64,000 nucleotides of DNA from an uncultured Erythrobacter sp. (GTDB lineage: Bacteria; Pseudomonadota; Alphaproteobacteria; Sphingomonadales; Sphingomonadaceae): positions 62,001 to 126,000 of the forward strand of contig CAJXJR010000012.1 in NCBI GenBank assembly GCA_913055155.1, written 5' to 3'. The notes under the pieces are model-generated. The model was given only the letters and a program-made list of their open reading frames with translations. It had not been told where the DNA came from and did no database searches. Below are positions 18,450-27,697 of this stretch, piece by piece. Numbering within the stretch: position 1 is the first letter of the stretch; each line of letters begins with the position of its first letter. A program made the translations under genes and the position numbers.

Positions 18450-20363
18450 ATGGACGAAATCCGTATTGGATCACACATCCTGCAGCCGAATCGCCAACTG
18501 CTGGCGGACGGTGAGCACGTCCATCTGGGAGCGCGAGCGCTAGAGATCCTCTCAGTTCTTGCCGAAGCAAACGGAGAAATCGTCACCAAGGACGAATTGT
18601 TCGAAGCCATCTGGCCGGGACAGGTGGTCGAGGAAAACGCACTGCAAGCCCACATCGCCGCGATCCGCAAGGCGCTGGGTGAGGATGCCAATAGGCTGAA
18701 GACGATGCGGGGCGTGGGCTATCAGCTAGAAGTCTCTGGACCATCGAAGGAAGCTGGCAACGGTGGGGAGGAAGACGAAGACACCGAGGATGAAACCTCG
18801 CCCATCGAGACAGAGGCGCACGAACCGGCTGCTGCGATTACTGGGCGTAAGCCGCTTCGCCTGATCGGCACCTTTCTTGCCATCCTCGCTGCAGTCGCGG
18901 TAGTCGCCTACCTCACCGGTTGGGCAAACAGCAACGATGATGTCGCGGCGGAAAATAGTGCTGAAGTAACAGTTTATCCTTTTGCCCCCACAAGCGACGA
19001 TCCGCAGGATAATGCACTCGCGGCTGGAATCACCGAGGAACTGATCACCCGTCTGCGCCGGATACCCGAACTGCGGGTTCTGACTGGCAACGATCAGTCG
19101 CAAAATGCCCAGAACGCCATCCATGGCACGATCCGCACCGATGGCGACCGGCTTCGCGTTTCCGCCAGGTTGGAGGACGCAAACGGCGCGGTGATTTGGT
19201 CGGATAATTTCGACCGCGAGCTGAACGATCTGCTGTTCGTTCAGGAAGATATTGCAGCTTCTGTTGCAGACACGCTTAGCGTGTCGCTTGATGTTGGCGT
19301 GGCTTCACGTCGGCATGGAGGCACCGATAATCCGGAAGCCTATGTAAACTTCGTGCGAGGGCGTGCGGCCCGCTACAATTTTGATCCAAGAGAGGCCATC
19401 TCATACCTTGAGCGCGCCGTCGCGCTTGATCCCGAATACCCGCGCGCAAATGCAGAACTGATCTTTGCGTACGGTTTTCGCATTTTCTCGGCGACCGACG
19501 AACGAGAGGTCGCCGAACTCATAGACAAGATGGATCGCGCTTCTTCCAAAGCGATGGAATCAGCCCCCGATCTAGCGGTCAGCCATGTCGCTCGTGCCTG
19601 GTATCACCTAGCCGTGAACGACTTCGTTTCCGCTTCTCGCAGAATGATGCGTGCGGAAGAATTAGATCCTGGCAATGACCCTGACCTGAAGGAGCGTATG
19701 GCTGCTTTTGCAAGCCAATTCGGAAGGCATGAACGGCAAAAGGGGCTTCTCCGCCAGCGTGGCTTGATTGATCCCGTGCTTGCTGGGGAAGAACGCCCTG
19801 GCGTCCTTGCAGGGCAACTGCTTTACGCCGGAGATATTGCCGAGGCGCTTGAGGCCTATCGGTCAACGCAAGCCAGCGGTGCATTCATCATTCCGCTTGA
19901 GGTGAGCGTTGGATATTGGGCCAACATGCTGAGCGGCAACGGAGACGCGGCGCGTTCTCTTCCCGAGCTTGCCAATTTCCCCGATAACGCACCAGTCTAT
20001 CGCGAGTATCGACCAGGATGGCACGATGCGGAACTCTTCCCTGACCTTGCATTCCCTGAGCTGGAGCAATGGGCCAACGAGCGTTTCGGTCAGGGCGGTG
20101 CATTCGGCATCGCACAATTGGCCGTGTTCGCCGGCCATTCTGGAGAACACCAGCTCGCTATCGACTACATGCGTCTTGCGGCACAGCGCCCCAATGTCAG
20201 TGGCTATTTCTGGTTTTGGCATCCGGCGCTGAGTGAAACGCGCCGCACAGACCTGTTCGAGCAATTTCTGGTCGATGTTGGGATGGCCGAGGCTTTCCGC
20301 ATCAGCGGTGATTGGGGTGATCACTGTCGCCCGATCTCGGAGATCGAGATCGCTTGCGAATAA
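18450..20363 (+). CDS. Membrane-anchored winged-helix (OmpR-type) regulator with TolB-like and TPR domains (module A)
   Basis: The 637-residue protein has an N-terminal OmpR/CadC-type winged helix (residues 1-95, ending in the RGVGYQL wing), an acidic linker, one membrane helix (about 136-158), and a periplasmic part. That part begins with a TolB-like domain (VYPFAPTSDDPQDNALAAGITEELITRL...) and continues with TPR-like helices (AVALDPEYPRANAEL). The topology suggests a CadC-like one-component sensor that binds DNA from the membrane. The ATG at 18450 has a GGAGG ribosome site, which I prefer to the ATG at 18420. By eye the gene is less GC-rich than its neighbours, a possible sign of transfer. 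The likely target is the divergent UrcA gene. Confidence 0.85.
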   Translation: MDEIRIGSHILQPNRQLLADGEHVHLGARALEILSVLAEANGEIVTKDELFEAIWPGQVVEENALQAHIAAIRKALGEDANRLKTMRGVGYQLEVSGPSKEAGNGGEEDEDTEDETSPIETEAHEPAAAITGRKPLRLIGTFLAILAAVAVVAYLTGWANSNDDVAAENSAEVTVYPFAPTSDDPQDNALAAGITEELITRLRRIPELRVLTGNDQSQNAQNAIHGTIRTDGDRLRVSARLEDANGAVIWSDNFDRELNDLLFVQEDIAASVADTLSVSLDVGVASRRHGGTDNPEAYVNFVRGRAARYNFDPREAISYLERAVALDPEYPRANAELIFAYGFRIFSATDEREVAELIDKMDRASSKAMESAPDLAVSHVARAWYHLAVNDFVSASRRMMRAEELDPGNDPDLKERMAAFASQFGRHERQKGLLRQRGLIDPVLAGEERPGVLAGQLLYAGDIAEALEAYRSTQASGAFIIPLEVSVGYWANMLSGNGDAARSLPELANFPDNAPVYREYRPGWHDAELFPDLAFPELEQWANERFGQGGAFGIAQLAVFAGHSGEHQLAIDYMRLAAQRPNVSGYFWFWHPALSETRRTDLFEQFLVDVGMAEAFRISGDWGDHCRPISEIEIACE

Positions 20364-20432
20364 ACGTCCGCAATCGGGTCGTTAGCGGACATCCAAACTA
20401 GCCCGATTATCCGACTCCGCTATAAGGTCGGC

Positions 20433-20930
20433 ATGTCCCCTCCCGACAAGACCAACCCCATCACGCCCGCAGGGCTAGCCGCGCTGAAGGCGCGTTACGA
20501 CCACCTGCTGGGCAAGGAACGGCCCGAGATCGTGGAGATCGTCAGCTGGGCCGCGGGCAACGGCGATCGCAGCGAAAACGGCGACTACCTCTACGGTCGC
20601 AAGCGCATGCGCGAAATCGACCGCGAGCTGGCCTTCCTCGCCAAGGTGATGAAGCACGCCAAGGTCGTCGATCCCAGCCAGCAGCCGGACAAGGGCCGCG
20701 TGTTCTTCGGTGCCACGGTTACCATCGCGGACGAAGACGACGACGAACGCACGCTGACAATCGTGGGCGACAAGGAACAGGATGCCGGCGCCGGAAAGGT
20801 CGGCTGGTCCAGCCCCATCGCCCGTGCGCTGCGCGGGGCGGAAGTGGGCGACCTGCGCACCGTACGCCTGCCCGGCGGAAGCAAGGAATGGGAAGTCGTG
20901 GCAATCAGCTATCCGGGAGGGAATGCCTGA
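20433..20930 (+). CDS. greB: Transcription elongation factor GreB
   Basis: Gre factors rescue backtracked RNA polymerase by stimulating transcript cleavage through its secondary channel. The 165-residue protein has the N-terminal coiled coil with the acidic tip and the GreB-type YLYGRKRMREIDRELAFLAKVM segment, followed by the C-terminal FKBP-like domain (VFFGATVTIADED ... SSPIARALRGAEVGD). It heads a tight cluster with two small genes (3-bp gap, then 1-bp overlap). Confidence 0.93.
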   Translation: MSPPDKTNPITPAGLAALKARYDHLLGKERPEIVEIVSWAAGNGDRSENGDYLYGRKRMREIDRELAFLAKVMKHAKVVDPSQQPDKGRVFFGATVTIADEDDDERTLTIVGDKEQDAGAGKVGWSSPIARALRGAEVGDLRTVRLPGGSKEWEVVAISYPGGNA

Positions 20931-20933
20931 ACC

Positions 20934-21116
20934 ATGGCCGAGGTGGTCAACCTGCGCATGGTCCGCAAGCGGCGCGAGCGGGCGGAGAAGGAAAAGTCCG
21001 CATCTGCCGCCCGCGCCCGGCACGGTGCGACCAAGGCCGAGCGGACGGTAAGGGAGGCGCAGGAAGCCCGCGAGCGCCGTAACCTCGACGGGGCAAAACG
21101 GGAGCGCGAGGACTGA
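20934..21116 (+). CDS. DUF4169 family protein
   Basis: This 60-residue, very basic and charged protein matches the DUF4169 pattern: an N-terminal VVNLRMVRKRR core, then an Ala/Arg/Glu-rich helix. Members are small alphaproteobacterial proteins of unknown function. It lies 3 bp behind greB, and its stop overlaps the next ATG by one base (TGATG), so the three genes are probably co-translated. Confidence 0.8.
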   Translation: MAEVVNLRMVRKRRERAEKEKSASAARARHGATKAERTVREAQEARERRNLDGAKRERED

Positions 21117-21319
21117 TGCGCACCACCTATCAGGATGCGACTGTGCGGCTCTATCACCTCGACGGCGGACCCGAGGGCGGCGCAGCGAACACGCTGTTCT
21201 ACGGCCCGCTGTCCGAAGCAATGCAGATCGCCGCGCAACAAAGCGAAGAGGTGCAGCAAGGCCTCTACCTGGCCACCGACAACGACGTGGTGGCTTGGCT
21301 GGACCTGATCGAGGGTTGA
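21116..21319 (+). CDS. Small conserved-looking protein of unknown function (67 aa)
   Basis: I do not recognise this protein. It is acidic, soluble, lacks a signal peptide, and reads MRTTYQDATVRLYHLDGG at the start. Its ATG overlaps the DUF4169 stop by one base, which strongly suggests real translation as the last gene of the greB cluster. It ends 7 bp before the convergent EAL gene stop. Confidence 0.7.
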   Translation: MRTTYQDATVRLYHLDGGPEGGAANTLFYGPLSEAMQIAAQQSEEVQQGLYLATDNDVVAWLDLIEG

Positions 21320-21326
21320 TGCGGTT

Positions 21327-22088
21327 CTAGGCCGCGCGGGCCAGCTGCGTATCTTCGGGCCATTGCGCCAGGCCATCCAGCGTGGGGCGTGCCAGCAGGA
21401 AGCCCTGCATCAGGTGCACGCCGATGTCGGCCAGCGCATCCATTTCGCCGCGCGTCTCTATCCCTTCGGCAACGACCGTACGGCCCATGTCTTCCAGCAG
21501 GCGGACCATGGCATAGACGATCTGCCGGCGCGGCTGCGAGCTGTCGATCCCGCGGATCAGGTCCATGTCGAGCTTCACGATATCGGTCTGCAGGTCGGCC
21601 AGCAGGTTCAGCCCGGAATAGCCGGCGCCGAAATCGTCGAGCGCGGTGGCAAAGCCCAGCTTGCGATAGGCCTCCACGATGGAACGCACGTGGCCGGTAT
21701 CAAGCCGCTCGTTCTCGGTGAATTCGAAGATCAACCGGTCCTCGGGCATGCCCACCTGTCGCGCGGTTTCCAGCGTCAGGCGAATGCAGGCCAGCGGCGA
21801 GTATACGGCATTGGGCATGAAATTGATCGACAGCCGGGCGCCGGTCTCCAGCAATCCGGCCGCAGCCGCATTCTTGATCGCCGCCACGCGGCAGGCCTGG
21901 TCGAAACTGTAGAGCGTGTCCTCGGTCACGCGCGACAGAACCTGCGGCGCGCTTTCGCCCGCATCCCCGCGCACAAGCGCTTCGTAGGCGAACACCTCGC
22001 CGCTGCGCACGTCGAAGATCGGCTGGAAAGCCGTGCTGATCCCGAAGTCGAGACCCTTCCCCGATCTGCATGCACTGCAAGCCGTCAC
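21327..22088 (-). CDS. EAL domain cyclic-di-GMP phosphodiesterase
   Basis: The 253-residue protein is an essentially stand-alone EAL domain that should hydrolyse c-di-GMP to pGpG. Catalytic signatures are present: EALVRG, the Asn of NFMPNA, the Glu residues in FEFTEN, DDFGAGYS, KLDMDLI, AEGIE and MQGFLLARP, so it looks active. A short CxxC element (TACSACRSG) precedes the domain and may sense redox or metal. The start is GTG at 22088, chosen because AGGAGG lies 6 nt upstream; the ATG 12 codons further upstream lacks a ribosome site. Confidence 0.88.
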   Translation of the reverse strand: MTACSACRSGKGLDFGISTAFQPIFDVRSGEVFAYEALVRGDAGESAPQVLSRVTEDTLYSFDQACRVAAIKNAAAAGLLETGARLSINFMPNAVYSPLACIRLTLETARQVGMPEDRLIFEFTENERLDTGHVRSIVEAYRKLGFATALDDFGAGYSGLNLLADLQTDIVKLDMDLIRGIDSSQPRRQIVYAMVRLLEDMGRTVVAEGIETRGEMDALADIGVHLMQGFLLARPTLDGLAQWPEDTQLARAA

Positions 22089-22184
22089 CGGCCACCTCCT
22101 TTGGCAAACCCGCGCATACCGCACAGGGGCTTAACCATTCGTTGTCATCCAGTCCCGGAATGCCCGCGCCGCGGTTGCCCATGC

Positions 22185-22218
22185 AAAAGGGCGGGCGCAG
22201 CAACTGCTACGCCCGCCC
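22185..22218 (-). terminator. Intrinsic terminator of the flotillin operon
   Basis: A perfect 8-bp stem (GGGCGGGC/GCCCGCCC) extended by an inner 4-bp stem lies about 25 bp after the flotillin stop and is followed by TTTT on the minus strand. Confidence 0.75.
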
Positions 22219-22241
22219 CGTGCGGCCCCGTTGGGGCGTGC

Positions 22242-23981
22242 CTATTCGGCGGCTTCCGCCTCTTCGCCGTCCTTCTCGAACAGCGAGGGCGTGCCTTCCT
22301 CGTCGGAAAGCTCCGACATGGCGCCAAAGTCCCCGGAAGCATGGCCATTGGCCGCGCCTTCCACCAGCTTGCCCAGCGAACTGCCGTCGAGGCCGAGTTC
22401 CTTCATCAGCCCGTCGAGCACCGGCGCCTGCGCGCGGTAGGCCAGCGCGGCTGCAACGGCATCGTTGGCAAGGTTGCCCGATCCGCCAGTCCCGGCGCCG
22501 CCACCATTGGTGGTGCCCGGCGCGCCGGACTTCTGGGTAAGGCCATCGACCTGCACGATCTTGATCGAATCGATCGCTTCCATCGGCTTGGCGCTTTCGC
22601 GGATCACCTCCGGAAGCACCTTCAGCAGCGCCAGCTTGATCTGCAGGCTGATCTGGTCCATCGACAGGATGTTCGCCGCTTCGTTGACGGCGCGCTGGCC
22701 GGCAGCTTCCACTTCGAACTTCACCCGGTCGGCCTCGGCCAGCAAGCGGGTCGCGTCGGCTTCACCCTCGGCAGCCCGGCGAGCGGCTTCGGCGCGGTTG
22801 ATCGCGGCGTCCTTGTCGGCTTCGGCGTCGACCTTGATCTTGATCGCGTCACGCTCGGCCTGCTTGGCCGCCTCGATCAGCTCGATCTTTTTCTGACGCT
22901 CGGCGATCTCGCTTTCGCGGCTGGTGACCACGCGTTCTTCGGCTTCGACCGCCTTGGCGCGGGCCGCGTCGGCTTCGGCCTTGGCCTGGCTTTCCTCGCG
23001 CGACTTGTTCTGCACCGCGATCTGCTGTTCCTGGCGGGCGATCTCCAGCGCGCGCACCTGGTCGATGCGGGCTTCTTCCACCAGCCGGTCGGCCTCGATC
23101 TGCTGCGCGTCGACCTGCTTCTTCGCCTCGATCCGCGCCGCTTCGGCTTCGCGGTTGCGCTCGGCCTGTTCGCGGGCGATCTCGGACATCTGCGAGGCGC
23201 GCCGCACTTCGACTTCGCGTTCCTGCTGCAGGCGGGCGTATTCCTTGTCGCGCCCAATCTCGAAGCTCTTCTGGTCGGCCTCGAGGTTCTTGGTCTCCAT
23301 CTGCACGCGGGTGTCCTGCTCGATATCGTTGCGCAGCTTCTTGCGCGCCTCGATCTGCTCGGTCAGCTTGGTCAGGCCCTCGGCGTCGAAGGCGTTGTTG
23401 GCGTTGAAATGCTCGATGCTGGTCTGGTCGAGACCGGTCAGCGACACGGACTCAAGCTCCAGGCCGTTCATCGCCAGGTCGTTGGACGAGACCTGCTGCA
23501 CCTTCTGCACGAAGTCCGCACGCTGTTCGTGCAGTTCGTTCATGGTCATGCCGGCCGCCACAGAGCGCAGCGCATCGACGAACTTGCCTTCGACAAGGTC
23601 CTTCAGCGCCTCTGGCTGCATGGTGCGCTGGCCCAGCGTCTGCGCGGCCATGGCGATGGCTTCGGCATCGGGCTTCACGCGGACGTAGAACTCCGCCTTC
23701 ACGTCGATCCGCAGGCGATCGAGCGTGATCAGCGCCTCGCCATCGCGGCGAATGACGCTGAGCACCAGCGTGTTCATGTTGACGGGCATGGTTTCGTGGA
23801 AGATCGGGAACACCAGCGCGCCCCCGTTCATCACCACCTTCTCGCCACCCACACCGGTTCGCACGAAGGCGATTTCCTTCGAGGCGCGGCGATACATCTT
23901 CAAAAGGAAGATGATGATGACGAGGACGGCAATCGCACCCCCCGCCAGCGTGACAAGGCCAAGGTCCAGAAAACTCTCCAT
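22242..23981 (-). CDS. Flotillin-like SPFH/band-7 membrane protein (YqiK type)
   Basis: The 579-residue protein has one N-terminal membrane helix (about residues 8-28), an SPFH domain starting near RASKEIAFVRTGVGGEKVV, and a very long Glu/Ala/Arg-rich coiled coil (about 220-430) typical of flotillins. Such proteins oligomerise in membrane microdomains and affect membrane fluidity and signalling. The C-terminus is Gly- then acidic-rich. It follows a YqiJ-like OB-fold membrane protein by 24 bp; the yqiJ-yqiK pair is a known arrangement. Confidence 0.92.
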   Translation of the reverse strand: MESFLDLGLVTLAGGAIAVLVIIIFLLKMYRRASKEIAFVRTGVGGEKVVMNGGALVFPIFHETMPVNMNTLVLSVIRRDGEALITLDRLRIDVKAEFYVRVKPDAEAIAMAAQTLGQRTMQPEALKDLVEGKFVDALRSVAAGMTMNELHEQRADFVQKVQQVSSNDLAMNGLELESVSLTGLDQTSIEHFNANNAFDAEGLTKLTEQIEARKKLRNDIEQDTRVQMETKNLEADQKSFEIGRDKEYARLQQEREVEVRRASQMSEIAREQAERNREAEAARIEAKKQVDAQQIEADRLVEEARIDQVRALEIARQEQQIAVQNKSREESQAKAEADAARAKAVEAEERVVTSRESEIAERQKKIELIEAAKQAERDAIKIKVDAEADKDAAINRAEAARRAAEGEADATRLLAEADRVKFEVEAAGQRAVNEAANILSMDQISLQIKLALLKVLPEVIRESAKPMEAIDSIKIVQVDGLTQKSGAPGTTNGGGAGTGGSGNLANDAVAAALAYRAQAPVLDGLMKELGLDGSSLGKLVEGAANGHASGDFGAMSELSDEEGTPSLFEKDGEEAEAAE

Positions 23982-24005
23982 TTCTTCTCCTATTCTTATC
24001 TAAAA

Positions 24006-24665
24006 TCAGGACATTGGCGCCAGCTTGCGCTCTGCCAGGGGCACGCCGAAAAACGTGTTCCCCTCGCGGCGCACGAGCAATACCTCGTCCCCCTGGTGAA
24101 TGATGCTCGCATCCTCATGTGGCTCGAGCATGACGTAGTGCGCATGGCCATGGCGGTCGCGCACTTTCGTTCTGGCCGGCGAGCCGCGGGCGGCCTTGCC
24201 GGTAGTCACGGTGCCGCGGCGCCCGACGAGGCTGGCAAGCCCCACGGCGCTGGTTTCGTCCTGCGGCAACAGGTGGCCCAGCGGGCGCACCAGCACGGCG
24301 GTTGCGGGCACACTCGCCCCGCCTGCCAACAGCGCGGCCAGCCAAGGGTACAGCGGCGCGCCCGCCATGTCGGCGGCAAACAACTGGATCCCCATGCCCA
24401 CCACGGTGAACAGCAGCAGGAACACCATCAGCCACACCATCAACGGCACCCGGCCCAGCCCCAGCAGGGTCAGCAAGGCGCCGCCAAGGCCCGCTTCGGG
24501 CACTTCGATGGCATCGGCATCGATATCGCCATCAAGGTCGATATCGAGTTCCACATCGCCGCCGAAATCGAAATCGCCAAGGCCGATCACCTGCAACACG
24601 AGTGCAAGCACCATCAGGCCGAAGGAAATGGCAAATGGCAGGTTGTATTCGGCAAGCAGGCTCAT
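24006..24665 (-). CDS. YqiJ-like membrane protein with OB-fold (flotillin partner)
   Basis: The 219-residue protein has membrane segments near residues 10-27, 70-100 and 108-128, and a C-terminal soluble OB-like domain (LVGRRGTVTTGKAARGSPARTKVRD ... GDEVLLVRREG) of the NfeD/YqiJ class. These proteins assist their neighbouring flotillin. An acidic repeat (LDIDLDGDIDADAIE) sits between the first two membrane parts. The ATG at 24665 is preferred over that at 24677 by homologue pattern. It is the first gene of the pair with the flotillin. Confidence 0.8.
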   Translation of the reverse strand: MSLLAEYNLPFAISFGLMVLALVLQVIGLGDFDFGGDVELDIDLDGDIDADAIEVPEAGLGGALLTLLGLGRVPLMVWLMVFLLLFTVVGMGIQLFAADMAGAPLYPWLAALLAGGASVPATAVLVRPLGHLLPQDETSAVGLASLVGRRGTVTTGKAARGSPARTKVRDRHGHAHYVMLEPHEDASIIHQGDEVLLVRREGNTFFGVPLAERKLAPMS

Positions 24666-24847
24666 CGTATCGCGCACCGCCCGGCAAGGTGCCGAGGGTG
24701 TCCTTTTCTATTGGGGCCAATTTTTCCGGTGTCCCTTCCCGTGGGCATTATTTGCCAGAAATCGTGGAAATAATCCAGAAAAACCGGATTCAGATGATAC
24801 GATTTTCGGGATTCCATCCGCCGGGAAAAGCCGCCTATATAAGTGGT

Positions 24848-25336
24848 ATGAAACGGCTTGCCTTGCTCCTTATATTTCTTGCGCTGGCCGCGCCGCTGGC
24901 GGCGAAAGACAGCCTGGGCGTGTTCGGCCAGTGGGGGGCCTTCCGCGATGCGGACGTGCCGCGCTGCTATGCCATCGCGGCGGCGAACGAGAGCCGCAAC
25001 CGGCGCGATTTCGATCCCTATGCCAGCGTCGGCACCTGGCCGGATCGGCAGGTGCGCGGGCAAGTGCATTTCCGCCTCAGCCGCGAACTGTCGGCCAGCC
25101 CGCGGCTGCGCCTGGCGATTTCGGGCCAGCGGTTCGATCTGACAGGCGGCGGCAGCGATGCATGGGCGGCAAGCGCACAGGACGACGCCGCCATCGTCGC
25201 GGCCATGCGCGCGGCCTCTTCGATGACCATCAGCGCCACCGACAACCGGGGCAACCGCTTCACCGATCGCTATTCTCTGGCAGGGGCCGCCACCGCAATC
25301 GATGCCGCCGTGGTAGGGTGTGCCGCAGCCGGATAG
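24848..25336 (+). CDS. Secreted protein, possibly invasion-associated locus B (IalB)-like
   Basis: The product has 162 residues with a clear Sec signal peptide (MKRLALLLIFLALAAPLAA). The mature part begins SLGVFGQWGAFRD and has two Cys residues (PRCYAIAA and VVGCAA) that may form a disulphide. The overall plan resembles the IalB family of small periplasmic proteins, but the match is loose and no function can be assigned. It is followed by a bidirectional hairpin and converges on an outer-membrane protein gene. Confidence 0.65.
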   Translation: MKRLALLLIFLALAAPLAAKDSLGVFGQWGAFRDADVPRCYAIAAANESRNRRDFDPYASVGTWPDRQVRGQVHFRLSRELSASPRLRLAISGQRFDLTGGGSDAWAASAQDDAAIVAAMRAASSMTISATDNRGNRFTDRYSLAGAATAIDAAVVGCAAAG

Positions 25337-25341
25337 CAGAA

Positions 25342-25369
25342 GGGCCGGAAGGATCGCTCCTCCCGGCCC
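25342..25369. terminator. Hairpin between convergent genes (putative bidirectional terminator)
   Basis: A 12-bp stem with one mismatch (GGGCCGGAAGGA ... TCCTCCCGGCCC) and a TCGC loop lies just past the IalB-like stop and about 25 bp past the outer-membrane protein stop. No strong T-run follows on either strand. Confidence 0.5.
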
Positions 25370-25393
25370 GCTCATTGCGTTCGGCGCTTGCGA

Positions 25394-26083
25394 TCAGAAG
25401 CGCAGGCCGAACCCGACTGCCACCTGGTGACGATCAAGGTCGGCGTCGAAACGGTCGCTTTCGCCCGTGTCATCGTCGAAGAAGTCGTCGTCGTTGAAGT
25501 CGAATTCGCCTTCGGTGTAGTTGGAATAGCGGTACTCCAGCTTCACGAAGCTGTTCTCGCTGACTGCATATTCCGCGCCCGCGCCCACGCGCCAGCCATC
25601 GAGGTCGACGTCGGTTTCGAGCTCGGTCGTGCCATCGTCGGCCAGCAGGTTGTAGCGAGCGTTGGTGTAGCCACCCTTGGCATAGAGCAGCAGGTTCGGG
25701 CTGACGACATAGCCGGCACGCGCGCCGACGTAGATGTCGCGCCCCGTATCCAACTGTGCGCCGAAGCCGATATCCTCCAGGTCGCCATCGACGACCTCGG
25801 TATCGGCGGTGGAACCGGTCAGTTCGGCTTCCACGCCCAGCACGCCGCGCTCACCCATACCGATGTCGTAACCCGCGCCGACGCCGTACATGAAGCCGTC
25901 GATCGACTGGTCTTCTTCGTCGTTCAGGTCGTTATCGACATCGCTGCCGGCCTTGCTGATGTCGAACCCGGCGATGCCTTCGACGCGCGGGCCGGTGAAG
26001 GCCGAATTGTCCTGGGCGGCGGCAGGCACCGTCAGCGCCGTTGCCGAAGCCGTTGCGAGAATGAGTGCGATACCCTTTTTCAT
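25394..26083 (-). CDS. Outer-membrane beta-barrel protein (Omp25/OmpA-like N-terminal barrel)
   Basis: The 229-residue protein has a signal peptide (cut near VPAAAQ) and alternating beta-strand repeats such as GFMYGVGAGYDIGMGERGVLG, VYVGARAGYVVSPN-like and YAKGGYTNARYN, ending in the aromatic HQVAVGFGLRF expected for Bam-dependent insertion. This is the opacity-type eight-stranded barrel. The ATG at 26083 has an AAGGAGA Shine-Dalgarno; the longer frame starting at 26164 lacks support. A structural or adhesion role is likely but unproven. Confidence 0.85.
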   Translation of the reverse strand: MKKGIALILATASATALTVPAAAQDNSAFTGPRVEGIAGFDISKAGSDVDNDLNDEEDQSIDGFMYGVGAGYDIGMGERGVLGVEAELTGSTADTEVVDGDLEDIGFGAQLDTGRDIYVGARAGYVVSPNLLLYAKGGYTNARYNLLADDGTTELETDVDLDGWRVGAGAEYAVSENSFVKLEYRYSNYTEGEFDFNDDDFFDDDTGESDRFDADLDRHQVAVGFGLRF

Positions 26084-26452
26084 TGTGCTCTCCTTGGTCG
26101 TTTGCAGCACGGTTTCGCCCGTGCGTGGACAGCCAGAATGAGGCGCGGGCGGGGTTCGTTTCATGAACCTCGTACAACAATCAACATGTTGTTTTCATGC
26201 AACAAAACGGGTCGACGAAACGTGAATGGCGGTCGATGAACGACGGGAACCTTTGCTGCCGGGCCGGTGCGCGCGCCAGACGCTCTCGGTTTGTCCCACA
26301 GGCCCCCCGGCCCGACGTGAAAAATCCGGTTTCCCGCGTCTCGTCGCCCCTCTGGCCCATCCTGTCGGCCCGGCCGTGAAAGCGCCGCGAGCGGGCATCG
26401 CCAACGCGCCCGCTTCCCAAATGGCGCGCGTGTGCCTATATGCGCGGCTCCC
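26084..26452. other. Divergent intergenic region between outer-membrane protein gene and rlmN
   Basis: This 369-bp gap holds no convincing gene. It contains a perfect 10-bp palindrome CAACATGTTG at 26182-26191 within an AT-richer patch that also has CATGCAACAAAAC, plausibly the promoter/operator zone of the outer-membrane protein gene. The half near rlmN is GC-rich and featureless. Confidence 0.35.
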
Positions 26453-27697
26453 ATGGCCGATACGACACTGATGAGCATCCCCGGGCAGGTAGACCCGGTT
26501 CCCGTCGCGCGTGACATTACGCCGCGTGAGGACGGACGCGTGGACCTGATCGGTCTGCCGAAAAAGGATATTGCCGCGCTGTTCGAAGCCGCCGGGCTGG
26601 ACCAGCGACAGGCCAAGCTGCGCGCCAAGCAGGTGTTTCACTGGCTGTACCATCGCGGCGTCACCGATTTCGAGGCGATGACCGATATCGCCAAGACCAT
26701 GCGCCCGTGGCTGGCCGAACGCTTCGTGATCGGTCGCCCCGAGGTGGTGGAGGCGCAGCACAGCACTGACGGCACGCGCAAGTGGCTGCTGCGCACGGCC
26801 GACGGGCACGACTTCGAAATGGTCTTCATTCCCGATGCCGACCGCGGGACGCTGTGCGTCTCCAGCCAGGTCGGCTGCACGCTCAACTGTCGGTTCTGCC
26901 ACACCGGCACGATGCGACTGGTGCGCAACCTGACGCCGGGCGAAATCGTGGGCCAGGTGATGCTGGCGCGCGATGCGCTGGGCGAATGGCCCAAGGGCCG
27001 GATGGACATGCCGGACGAGGAAACCGCCGCCGAATATACCGCCGACGGTCGCCTGCTGACCAACATCGTGATGATGGGCATGGGCGAGCCGCTGTACAAT
27101 TTCGACAACGTGAAAGGCGCGCTGCAACTGGTTATGGACGGCGACGGCCTGGCCCTGTCGAAGCGTCGCATCACCTTGTCCACCAGCGGCGTGGTGCCCG
27201 CCATGGCGCGCTGTGGCGAGGAAATCGGCGTGAACCTTGCTGTCTCGCTGCACGCGGTGACCAAGGACGTGCGCGACGAGATCGTACCGATCAACAAGAA
27301 GTACGGGCTGGAAGAGCTGTTGCAGGCCTGCGCAGACTATCCCGGCGCCAGCAACGCGCGGCGCATTACCTTCGAATACGTGATGCTTAAGGACAAGAAC
27401 GACAGCGACGAAGACGCGCGCGAGCTTGTTCGCCTTATCAAGAAGTACAAGCTGCCGGCCAAGGTGAACCTCATACCCTTCAACCCATGGCCGGGCGCCG
27501 CTTACGAGTGCTCGACGCCGGAACGGATCAAGGCCTTTTCCAACATCGTGTTCGAAGGCGGTATCAGCGCCCCGGTTCGCACGCCGCGCGGCCGCGACAT
27601 CGATGCAGCCTGTGGCCAGCTGAAAACCGCCGCCGAAAAGAAGAGCCGCGCCCAGCTGGACCGCGAGGCGGCGGAAGCAGCCGCCGCGCAGGCATGA
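26453..27697 (+). CDS. rlmN: Dual-specificity 23S rRNA/tRNA adenine C2-methyltransferase RlmN
   Basis: RlmN is a radical-SAM enzyme that methylates A2503 of 23S rRNA and A37 of some tRNAs. The 414-residue protein has the cluster-binding CX3CX2C at Cys142, Cys146 and Cys149 (GCTLNCRFC), the preceding TLCVSSQVG, the MGMGEPL motif and the C-terminal [10 protein letters not shown] and [12 protein letters not shown] segments; the latter replaces the catalytic Cys of many RlmN proteins with Ser-Ala context that should be checked. The stop overlaps the next ATG (ATGA), coupling it to a methyltransferase. An alternative start is at 26471. Confidence 0.94.
   Translation: MADTTLMSIPGQVDPVPVARDITPREDGRVDLIGLPKKDIAALFEAAGLDQRQAKLRAKQVFHWLYHRGVTDFEAMTDIAKTMRPWLAERFVIGRPEVVEAQHSTDGTRKWLLRTADGHDFEMVFIPDADRGTLCVSSQVGCTLNCRFCHTGTMRLVRNLTPGEIVGQVMLARDALGEWPKGRMDMPDEETAAEYTADGRLLTNIVMMGMGEPLYNFDNVKGALQLVMDGDGLALSKRRITLSTSGVVPAMARCGEEIGVNLAVSLHAVTKDVRDEIVPINKKYGLEELLQACADYPGASNARRITFEYVMLKDKNDSDEDARELVRLIKKYKLPAKVNLIPFNPWPGAAYECSTPERIKAFSNIVFEGGISAPVRTPRGRDIDAACGQLKTAAEKKSRAQLDREAAEAAAAQA

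Noticed and set aside
21363-24773. Long plus-strand frame opposite the EAL and flotillin genes
   Set aside because: Three recognised minus-strand proteins explain the region; the plus frame lacks any family features.
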